Source: Candidatus Woesearchaeota archaeon
GTDB taxonomy: Archaea > Nanobdellota > Nanobdellia > SCGC-AAA011-G17 > ARS1403
Reading direction: 5' to 3'
Assembly (NCBI GenBank): GCA_016188065.1
Contig: JACPIN010000010.1
Coordinates: forward strand, 32,224-96,223
Length of the DNA: 64,000 nucleotides
The position numbers were made by a program, and so were the translations under genes. Below the pieces are notes generated by a model. The model saw nothing but the letters and a program-made list of their open reading frames with translations. It was not told the origin of the DNA and searched no databases. This document shows, one piece after another, positions 56,987 through 64,000 of the stretch (the first letter of the stretch is position 1; every line of letters starts with the position of its first letter).

Positions 56987-59145
56987 TAGCTCGCCCTCAA
57001 CCCCTCTCTCATCTTCTTGTCAAGTTTAATATCTTCTCCTTCAGTCCTTAAAAATCTGTTATTATAAATAATTTTCCCATTTTTAGACACAATGTTTAAT
57101 TTTTCAAAATCTTTTATTTCTATTACTTCTTTAGCTTTCTCTCTTAAATCAATAAACACTCTTTCTCCATTTCTGCTTTTATTAGCTATGAGCAGAGATA
57201 GATTTTTTCCATCATGAACAGCAAGAAGCATCCCCTGACTTTCAATCCCGCGGATCATAGCTTCTTTCAAATTCTTCAATAAGATTATTTTCTTTCCAAT
57301 TAAATCTTCTTTTTTATAATGCTCCCTTATCCCAGAAACAATCTGCACATCATCAGCAGTTTCTTTTCCTAAGTCAAGCAGTAAGATATATAATTTGTCA
57401 GCATTCGGGTGATCCTTAACACCCTTTATCTCAGCAACTCTAAAATCAAAATCCTCAAAACTTATTTCATCTTTTAACTTAACAAAACTTTTTGGAGGCT
57501 CAATCTGCTCTATCTTTTTAAATAAAATCTCGCCTTTTTTAACTTTATACACTTTTATTAAGCCAAATTTACAATCTTTCAGATTTCCTAACTTAATGTT
57601 TAATTGCTTATTTATCTTTTCAGAAGTATTAGGCATGAAAGGACTTATCAGGATAGAAATAATCCTCAGGGCTTCAAGTAAATTATAAATTTTAACTTCC
57701 TGCCGTTTATTTTTCAGCTCCCAAACCTTGTTTTTATTTATATATTGATTGCAGCTCTGGATGAATTTGAATATTTCTGCTAATGCTTTATCCAGCTCAA
57801 AATTATCAACAAGAGTTTCAATTTTTTTAAGCTCAAATTTCAGCTCAATCTTTTGTTTTTTAACAATTTTAAAATTCTTTTCAGCAAGCGACAATGTTCT
57901 AGAAACTAAATTTCCCATGTCATTTGCAAGCTCATCATTCAATCTCCTGACTAATGCTTCTTCTGAAAAGTCTCCATCCTGGCCAAATGGGATTTCTCTG
58001 ATCAAAAAATATCTTATCGCATCTACTGGATAATTTTTAGCCAGTTCGATCGGATCAATGATGTTGCCTAAAGACTTTGAAATCTTCTTCCCATCTATTG
58101 TCAAGTAACCATGAACTAAGATCTTCTTCGGGATTTTTATCCTGGCAGAGTAAAGCATTGCCGACCAAATTACCGAATGAAACCAGTTTATCCCTTTCCC
58201 AATGATCTGAACATCCGCCGGCCAGTATTTTTTGAATTTCTTTTCTGGATAATCAATTCCGGAAATGTAGTTAATAAGCGCATCATACCATATGTAGACC
58301 GAGTGACTCTTGTCTATTGGGAGTTTAACCCCCCATTCCGTTGTAGGTCTGCTCACAGATAAATCTTTCAGACCATCTGATTTCAATCTAGATATTATCT
58401 CATTTTTCTTTTCATTTGGTATGATAAAGCCTTTAGAAGAGACAAGTTTTAGTATTTTATTTTTATATTTGCTTAGCCTGAAGAAATAACTCTCTTCTTC
58501 TCTCCATTCTGGTTTTTTATCATGCTCCGGGCATTTGCCATTAACCAATTCTTTTTCAGTGAGAAAGGCCTCACATCCGACACAATAATGTCCTTCATAT
58601 TTTCCCTTGTAAATGTCTCCTGTTTTATGAGCCTTCAGGAATATACTTTGGACAACCTTCGTATGCCTGCTTTCAGTTGTTCTTATAAAATAATTATATG
58701 AGACATTATATATTTCACATAATTCCTTGAAGCATTTAGCATTTTCATCAACGAATCTGTTTATCTCTTTACCAGCCTCTTTTGCAGCCAGCACATTTTT
58801 TTGCGCATTATCATCTGTTCCAGTCAAGAAAAATACATCATTCCCTTTAAGTTTTTGCCATCTAGCTAAAACATCAGCAATTACCTTTTCATATGCATGC
58901 CCAAGATGTGGTTTGGCATTAACATAATCTATTGCAGTAGTAATATAATATTTGGCCATATAATCACTTTTATCTTGTAGTTTTAAAAACTTTTGAAAAT
59001 GCGCTAGCGGGGAATTGAACCCCGATCTTAGCCTTGGGAAGGCCATATTGTGCCATTCAACTACTAACGCACATGGGCTCGGTCGGATTCGAACCGACGA
59101 TCTCCGCTGAGTGAGAGCAGTGTTTGCTAGTTTTCTCATAGCCAC
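56986..59145 (-). CDS. metG: Methionyl-tRNA synthetase with C-terminal tRNA-binding domain (true start probably ATG near 58960; upstream ORF runs through tRNA genes)
   Basis: MAKYYITTAIDYVNAKPHLGHAYEKVIADVLARWQ; HGYLTIDGKKISKSLGN; Tyr-arm/EMAP-like FRVAEIKGVKDHPNADKLYILLLDLG. Confidence 0.93.
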   Translation of the reverse strand: MAMRKLANTALTQRRSSVRIRPSPCALVVEWHNMAFPRLRSGFNSPLAHFQKFLKLQDKSDYMAKYYITTAIDYVNAKPHLGHAYEKVIADVLARWQKLKGNDVFFLTGTDDNAQKNVLAAKEAGKEINRFVDENAKCFKELCEIYNVSYNYFIRTTESRHTKVVQSIFLKAHKTGDIYKGKYEGHYCVGCEAFLTEKELVNGKCPEHDKKPEWREEESYFFRLSKYKNKILKLVSSKGFIIPNEKKNEIISRLKSDGLKDLSVSRPTTEWGVKLPIDKSHSVYIWYDALINYISGIDYPEKKFKKYWPADVQIIGKGINWFHSVIWSAMLYSARIKIPKKILVHGYLTIDGKKISKSLGNIIDPIELAKNYPVDAIRYFLIREIPFGQDGDFSEEALVRRLNDELANDMGNLVSRTLSLAEKNFKIVKKQKIELKFELKKIETLVDNFELDKALAEIFKFIQSCNQYINKNKVWELKNKRQEVKIYNLLEALRIISILISPFMPNTSEKINKQLNIKLGNLKDCKFGLIKVYKVKKGEILFKKIEQIEPPKSFVKLKDEISFEDFDFRVAEIKGVKDHPNADKLYILLLDLGKETADDVQIVSGIREHYKKEDLIGKKIILLKNLKEAMIRGIESQGMLLAVHDGKNLSLLIANKSRNGERVFIDLREKAKEVIEIKDFEKLNIVSKNGKIIYNNRFLRTEGEDIKLDKKMREGLRAS
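58999..59071 (-). tRNA. tRNA-Gly (CCC)
   Basis: Acceptor TGCGTTA/TAGCGCA, anticodon arm TGGCC TTCCCAA GGCTA, T-arm GGGGTTCAATTCCCC; no intron. Confidence 0.85.
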
Positions 59146-59159
59146 TAGACCACGAGCCC
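59074..59159 (-). tRNA. tRNA-Val (CAC) with 13-nt D-arm intron
   Basis: Acceptor GGGCTCG/CGAGCCC, anticodon arm CTGCT CTCACTC AGCGG; GAAAACTAGCAAA inserted between TATGA and CACTGCT. Confidence 0.75.
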
Positions 59160-59174
59160 GTCTTCATGTTATAA

Positions 59175-59273
59175 TAGCCCCGCCAGGATTCGAACCTGGG
59201 TCACAGCCTCCAGAGGGCCGTATCTATGGTCTCAATCTTTGCAAGATTAATTTGACCGCTGGACCACGGGGCT
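59175..59273 (-). tRNA. tRNA-Gln (CTG) with ~25-nt D-loop intron
   Basis: Acceptor AGCCCCG/CGGGGCT, anticodon arm CGGCC CTCTGGA GGCTG, T-arm CCAGG TTCGAAT CCTGG; extra TTAATCTTGCAAAGATTGAGACC in D-loop. Confidence 0.75.
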
Positions 59274-59350
59274 ACATTGTTATTTTATAATTTTTAACTT
59301 AAAAATCTACCGAAAGGTTTATATATTACATTGTGCACATTGTATTACAA

Positions 59351-59845
59351 ATGACGATAATAAAAGATAGTATGGTTATAATCCATTTAGCAAAATTATC
59401 TATATTAGAAAAGAGTTGCAAATACTTCAAAAAAGTTATGATCCCGGAATTAGTGCACAAGGAGATAATGAAGGAAAAAAATCACCCAGAAACCGCTATA
59501 ATTGAAGAATTAATAAAAAACAATAGGATAATAATTAAAAAGATTAATGATCAAAATTTAATCAAAAGGGCAAATCAATTTAATATCCAAAAAGGAGAAG
59601 CAGAAGTAATTGGCTTATATTGGCAGGAAAAAGCAAGTTTTATCGCAACAGATGATGACAATGTAAGAAAAAAGAAAACGATGTTAGATATAAAAATAAT
59701 AGGAACCCCCGCAATCCTCTTAGGATTATATAAAAAAAATTTAATAGATAAAAATAAGATAGGGCAAGGTATATCCGAATTAAAAAAGATAGGATGGTTT
59801 GCAAATACTGTTTTAGATAAGATACAAATGGAGGTTGAAAAATGA
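59351..59845 (+). CDS. PIN-domain toxin-like protein
   Basis: MTIIKDSMVIIHLAKLSILE...FNIQKGEAEVIGLYWQEKASFIATDDDNVRKK. Confidence 0.75.
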   Translation: MTIIKDSMVIIHLAKLSILEKSCKYFKKVMIPELVHKEIMKEKNHPETAIIEELIKNNRIIIKKINDQNLIKRANQFNIQKGEAEVIGLYWQEKASFIATDDDNVRKKKTMLDIKIIGTPAILLGLYKKNLIDKNKIGQGISELKKIGWFANTVLDKIQMEVEK

Positions 59846-60144
59846 ATGAAGCAATAGGTATAAGGTTGGATGGAGAATTTTTAAAGAAAATAGAGGTTTT
59901 AAGTAAAGAAGAAGTATTGGATAGAAGTAGCATTATAAGAAAATTGGTCTACATTGGATACCAGGATTTTATAAAGAAGAAATCTGCTCAATCTTATAAA
60001 GAAGGTAAAATAACACTATCGGAAGCAGCGCATAAAGCAGGGTTTACAATATTGGAAATGGAGCAGTATTTAGTAGAGCAGGGTTTTAAGTCATCCTACT
60101 CAATAGAAGATTTGGATAATGAATTGAAATTAATGCTTTTATAA
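59842..60144 (+). CDS. RHH + UPF0175-like antitoxin
   Basis: IGIRLDGEFLKKIEVLSKEEVLDRSSIIRKLVYIGYQDF ... GKITLSEAAHKAGFTILEMEQYL; ATGA overlap with PIN gene. Confidence 0.75.
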   Translation: MNEAIGIRLDGEFLKKIEVLSKEEVLDRSSIIRKLVYIGYQDFIKKKSAQSYKEGKITLSEAAHKAGFTILEMEQYLVEQGFKSSYSIEDLDNELKLMLL

Positions 60145-60200
60145 TGGTAGAAAAATCCGTTTAATCTTTCACAGGATTTAGCTTAAAAATTTACCTAAAG

Positions 60201-60650
60201 TTATTCTTTAACACTCACAAAGAAATCTGTTGCTGATAAAGGATTAATATCAACTTTTTGATGCTTCTTCCACCCCTTAGTTAATTGTGCAGGAAACCTA
60301 AATAAATAATTATCCCCATCGCTGTTTAAAGATCTTTCAAACATGAAGCCCTTCTTGGAAAATGCTTTAGCAATCATCAAAACTTTATCATACTTTTTTG
60401 CCTGCTCACCATTTAGGTACTCGACATTGCATTTTTCACATTTAAAAACCTCAATTGCTGCTTTTAAGTCGGTAGATGGTAAGTCTATTAATGTTTTAAT
60501 TCTCTTCATCTTACTCCCGCACTCCCAACAAGTTAAACTTTTATCTCCAAAAACATCCTTGGAAAACGTGAACTTGACTTCTTCTCCTAGATCTTCTTCC
60601 TTTAAGTTTTCAAAATTCATTTCATCCGTTTGTATAGTTTTATTTGCCAT
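60201..60650 (-). CDS. Zn-ribbon antitoxin-like (MqsA-type N-terminus) protein
   Basis: LTCWECGSKMKRIKTLIDLPSTDLKAAIEVFKCEKCNVEYLNGEQAKK. Confidence 0.6.
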   Translation of the reverse strand: MANKTIQTDEMNFENLKEEDLGEEVKFTFSKDVFGDKSLTCWECGSKMKRIKTLIDLPSTDLKAAIEVFKCEKCNVEYLNGEQAKKYDKVLMIAKAFSKKGFMFERSLNSDGDNYLFRFPAQLTKGWKKHQKVDINPLSATDFFVSVKE

Positions 60651-60883
60651 TTTGACGAGGGATATGCAGTTATTATTTCTGCTTCTTTTATTTTTTCGTT
60701 ATATTTAAAAAAGATTGTTAAGTATCTCTTCCATAATCCTATCCCAATGAAACAATCCTTTGCTTTTCTAAACTTAGGTTTATTTTCCAGCAATACTTTC
60801 TCAATTTCAATCAAAGTTATTGAATGCTTTGTTTCGATCTTTTCTTTAATGTTTCTTCTTAATCTAATCAATTCTATTATCAA
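60617..60883 (-). CDS. BrnT/DUF4258-like toxin candidate (TTG start)
   Basis: HSITLIEIEKVLLENKPKF...GIGLWKRYLTIFFKYNEKIKEAEIITAYPSSKWQIKLY; 34-nt overlap with Zn-ribbon gene. Confidence 0.5.
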   Translation of the reverse strand: MIIELIRLRRNIKEKIETKHSITLIEIEKVLLENKPKFRKAKDCFIGIGLWKRYLTIFFKYNEKIKEAEIITAYPSSKWQIKLYKRMK

Positions 60884-60890
60884 TTTTAAC

Positions 60891-60910
60891 CCGTACAGAT
60901 ATATGTACGG
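60891..60910. promoter_or_regulatory. Inverted repeat CCGTACA-GATATA-TGTACGG, candidate TA operator
   Basis: Perfect 7-bp arms, 8 bp upstream of TTG 60883 and next to TATA-like sequence on minus strand. Confidence 0.6.
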
Positions 60911-60999
60911 TTATATTTAAAACTTTCGCTGTGACTCTAGAAATTTCAACTTAAAAATTTACCTAAAATTTATATATCTCTCTCTCATTATTTATTTTT

Positions 61000-62145
61000 A
61001 TGAAGATAGGAACATGCAAAGCTGTTGCTGGAAAAATAACAAGCGGGAGTTTAACCGTAGCAGTTCATCAAGGCAAAATTTTGAAAATCCCGGTTATAAT
61101 TGCAAAAGGAGAAGAGTCAGGCAAGACAGTTTTCATTTCAGCAGGAATGCACGGAGATGAAATAAATGGAATAGAAGTCATTAGAAATTTTATGCAGAGG
61201 ATAAATCCTGCAAAACTACACGGCGCAATTATTTTTCTTCCAATCTTAAATCCATGGGGGTTCAAGAAAAAATCCCGCTACATACCTTTTGATAAGAAGG
61301 ACTTAAATCGATGCTTCAATGTAAAAGGGAATTCTGTCTCTTATAAAATTGCAAGAACTTTGATGAAAGAAGTGGTTAAAAAATGTGATTTTGGAATTGA
61401 TTTGCATGATGGAAGAACGAATCTTCTTTTACCTCACACCCGTATCTTCAAGAAAGATAAATGTGGCTATCTGAAAGAGTTAAGCCATGCATTTGGCTCT
61501 GAAATAATTTTGCAGAGGGAAGGAGAAAAAGGAATGATGGCAGTAGCATCTTTTAACCTATATAAAATTCCAGTATTAACAGTCGAAGTCGGGGGAGCAT
61601 TGATACTGAGGGAAGATTTCACAGATCAGGTTTTAAGCGGGCTGAAAAATATTTTAATTTACGGAGGATTGCTGAATGGGGTTTTAGATCTCCCAGTAAG
61701 GCAGTTTTTTCTAGATGACAGGTTAGGATACATTTCTCCGATACAAGGGATACTCCATATAGAAGTAGAATTGGGCGATGCTGTAAATAAAGAACAGTTA
61801 ATAGCAAGAATCCACAACCCAATCACAGACAGAGAAATAAAAATAAAATCAAAAAACCCGGGGGTTGTATTCTCAGTTCGCAGGGATGCAATCATAAACA
61901 GAGGAGAGTCAATATTATCTATACTCCATTTTAAGCTCGAAAAAGGCAGAAGCGAGTTGGTGCCGATGCAGGCAAAGATGCTGATGAACATGACAAAGCC
62001 AGAGGAGATAATAACAAGGCCTACAATCTTATTGGACAATATCCTCTCTCTGCTTGGCCTGTCATATAAAGTCGTTGGTGTAAGCCTGAAAGAATCGCTG
62101 AAAAGATTAGACGAGTATTTTACCTTGGCAAAAAATAAGCATTAA
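61000..62145 (+). CDS. Succinylglutamate desuccinylase/aspartoacylase family protein
   Basis: FISAGMHGDEINGIEVIRNFM, FGIDLHDGRTN, LTVEVGGALI. Confidence 0.85.
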   Translation: MKIGTCKAVAGKITSGSLTVAVHQGKILKIPVIIAKGEESGKTVFISAGMHGDEINGIEVIRNFMQRINPAKLHGAIIFLPILNPWGFKKKSRYIPFDKKDLNRCFNVKGNSVSYKIARTLMKEVVKKCDFGIDLHDGRTNLLLPHTRIFKKDKCGYLKELSHAFGSEIILQREGEKGMMAVASFNLYKIPVLTVEVGGALILREDFTDQVLSGLKNILIYGGLLNGVLDLPVRQFFLDDRLGYISPIQGILHIEVELGDAVNKEQLIARIHNPITDREIKIKSKNPGVVFSVRRDAIINRGESILSILHFKLEKGRSELVPMQAKMLMNMTKPEEIITRPTILLDNILSLLGLSYKVVGVSLKESLKRLDEYFTLAKNKH

Positions 62146-62175
62146 TTTTAAATATACTAACACTTTATCTCTATC

Positions 62176-62406
62176 ATGAAAAAAATGACAATTGCAATAA
62201 TCTTATTTTTGTTAGTCGGCACATTCATGATAATCAGGCAAAATAACCTGGATGTAAAGGAGAATTCAGAGGATAGGGTCTCATTCGCCAAGAAATTTTC
62301 AGGATGGCTTCTCAACATTGGAAAAAACATAAAAATCATTACAGGGGAGGCTGCAAGGCAGGACTGGCTGCCAAAGGAAAACTATGATAATGATACAATA
62401 AAATGA
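62176..62406 (+). CDS. Small membrane/secreted hypothetical protein
   Basis: N-terminal hydrophobic MKKMTIAIILFLLVGTFMIIRQN. Confidence 0.45.
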   Translation: MKKMTIAIILFLLVGTFMIIRQNNLDVKENSEDRVSFAKKFSGWLLNIGKNIKIITGEAARQDWLPKENYDNDTIK

Positions 62407-62455
62407 ATATTGACTTCTAATAAAGTATTTAAAGCGCAATTCCCTAATATTCAAG

Positions 62456-62890
62456 ATGTTTAACATATTTAAAAAATTGCTTGGCTCAAAGCAAGAAGAG
62501 GAAGAGCTGATTCCGGTAAGAATAGAGCAGCCAGTGATAAAAAAAAGCATAGAAGAGGTAAGAAAAGATGTTTATGACCAAATAGCAAATGTTCTGTACG
62601 AAGACTCAGTTTTTTCATCGCATTCAGGATACGATACATATCCAAGGCTTAAAAGAAGCCTGGAAAAGATCAATAAGATTATAGACGGCAATAAAGAATC
62701 ATTAATCAGGCACGATAGTGAATTAAGGATATTGAAGGAGAAGGTCTCAGATTACAAGGAAGAGCGCAGCTTATCTATGGTAACTTATGATATATGCGAC
62801 CTGATAAGGAGATATAAGCATCAAGACCCTTCTACCATCATCGATGCAGCAGTTGGAAGGATCCTGTACTGGTACGGGCTGAGTTATTAA
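62456..62890 (+). CDS. Hypothetical protein
   Basis: 144-aa ORF with promoter-like upstream sequence. Confidence 0.5.
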   Translation: MFNIFKKLLGSKQEEEELIPVRIEQPVIKKSIEEVRKDVYDQIANVLYEDSVFSSHSGYDTYPRLKRSLEKINKIIDGNKESLIRHDSELRILKEKVSDYKEERSLSMVTYDICDLIRRYKHQDPSTIIDAAVGRILYWYGLSY

Positions 62891-62985
62891 ATTTTTAGAA
62901 AAATATTTTCCTCTTTCTTATAATTATAATCTCAAGAATCATCAAAAGCAAATTTTATAAATCTATTAAAAAGACTGAGAAGTCT

Positions 62986-63402
62986 ATGTCATTGAAAGAG
63001 CCAGCCTCAATGGAAGAATGTGTTTATTTCACAAACAGAGCCGTTGGAACAGGAAAGATAAAGGCATGGGTTTTTAGAGAGAATTGTCCAAAATGCGGCA
63101 AGGGCGTAATGGGAAAGCCAAAAGATGAAAAGACTGGAAAGCCAAAGATCCGAGCAGAGGAGTATGCTTGTCCAGAATGCAGCCATACAATAGAGAAGCA
63201 GGAATATGAAGACACCTTAACAACGAATATAAAATATACCTGCCCTCATTGCAGTCATCAAGGAGAAGCCCAGCAGTCATTCAAGAGAAAAAAGATACAA
63301 AGGTTAAATGAAGAAACAGGAAAAAAAGAAACAGTGGAAGCAATTCGCTTTCAATGTGAAAAATGCAGAAACAATATTGACATCACAAAGAAAATGAAAT
63401 AA
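62986..63402 (+). CDS. Zinc-ribbon protein (four CxxC pairs)
   Basis: CPKCGKG, CPECSHT, CPHCSHQ, CEKCRNN. Confidence 0.65.
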   Translation: MSLKEPASMEECVYFTNRAVGTGKIKAWVFRENCPKCGKGVMGKPKDEKTGKPKIRAEEYACPECSHTIEKQEYEDTLTTNIKYTCPHCSHQGEAQQSFKRKKIQRLNEETGKKETVEAIRFQCEKCRNNIDITKKMK

Positions 63403-63433
63403 GAATTTAAGTTTTTCTTCTTTTCTAATTTAC

Positions 63434-63817
63434 ATGAATAAGTCATTTTTAAAATACCAGCTCAAGTACTGGCTCCCAGTCTATCTTTATCTAATTTTAA
63501 TATTTTATCTCTCATCACAATCTATCCTTCCTGCAAGTGCCATCGCAGCAGAAAGGTTTTATATAAAGCCATATCTCCAGCATATTTTAATTTACACAGG
63601 TTTAGCGCTGACAATTAGCAGGGCTTCAAACTATTCAAAAAACAGCTCAAGTTTTCTAGTAGTATTTTCAACAACGCTTTACGGATTAACAGATGAGATA
63701 CATCAATATTTTGTTCCGGGAAGAACTTTCGAATTTCTCGATATAGGAATGGATTTTCTTGGAGCAATTCTGGCACTAATCGTACTAAACCTATATAACA
63801 GGATTAAACACAATTAA
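63434..63817 (+). CDS. VanZ-like family protein
   Basis: YLILIFYLSSQS...GLTDEIHQYFVPGRTFEFLDIGMDFLGAILAL. Confidence 0.85.
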   Translation: MNKSFLKYQLKYWLPVYLYLILIFYLSSQSILPASAIAAERFYIKPYLQHILIYTGLALTISRASNYSKNSSSFLVVFSTTLYGLTDEIHQYFVPGRTFEFLDIGMDFLGAILALIVLNLYNRIKHN

Positions 63818-63882
63818 TTCATCTGTTCTCAATTAACTATCATGAAACTGACTACGTTCTTGCGATAATAAATCAGCCTTAT

Positions 63883-63900
63883 GAAATAATTTCGGGATAA
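63883..63900 (+). promoter_or_regulatory. 18-bp shared upstream element gaaataatttcgggataa, copy 2
   Basis: Identical to 48944-48961; 54 nt before the ATG at 63955. Confidence 0.4.
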
Positions 63901-63954
63901 GACAAAAATAGCAAAACAGCAAGTTTTTTAAATCAGGCAGGCCAGTAATATAAG

Positions 63955-64000
63955 ATGCAAAATAAAATAGAAAAACAGATTAATGCGAAGCTTGAGAAAA
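63955..64000 (+). CDS. Truncated ORF running off the window (MQNKIEKQINAKLEK...)
   Basis: ATG at 63955, open to the end. Confidence 0.4.
   Translation, partial: MQNKIEKQINAKLEK

Noticed and set aside
58960-59145. N-terminal extension of the metG ORF (MAMRKLANTALTQRRSSVRIRPSPCALVVEWHNMAF...)
   Set aside because: It is translation through the tRNA-Gly and part of the tRNA-Val genes; the true MetRS start is MAKYYITTAIDYVNAKPHLGHAY

Overview
The window is an AT-rich archaeal chromosome segment. Gene content (many tiny proteins, replication genes, short intergenic gaps) suggests a DPANN/Woesearchaeota-Pacearchaeota-like lineage; that placement is an inference. Most of it is a dense information-processing region: seryl-, isoleucyl- and methionyl-tRNA synthetases, TopA, Topo VI A/B, PolB, FEN1, RFC large and small subunits, MCM, RPA-like OB proteins, RadB, TBP, aIF2beta, aIF1A, NMD3 and CDC48. 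The left end (1-7.4 kb) is an accessory island: a DUF3800 fragment, a DUF5655-like protein, an RHH protein + DNA methyltransferase + PD-(D/E)XK endonuclease module, two MNT/HEPN pairs and an AbiEii-like nucleotidyltransferase. A second accessory patch (59.3-60.9 kb) holds two toxin-antitoxin-like pairs. Most notable observations: (i) four tRNA genes that look interrupted by small, often non-canonical (D-arm) introns, two of them flanking a free-standing LAGLIDADG endonuclease; (ii) a 77-bp dispersed repeat, 73/77 identical, that folds into two hairpins, with three of the four differences in one loop; (iii) two copies of a RadC N-terminal remnant flanking an MNT/HEPN cassette; (iv) a duplicated two-gene membrane microprotein cassette; (v) inteins in CDC48 (D1 GES site) and MCM (P-loop); (vi) an outer-membrane beta-barrel-like protein in an archaeon; (vii) operator-like palindromes in front of several TA modules. 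All calls come from reading the sequence and the supplied translations; no database search was run.
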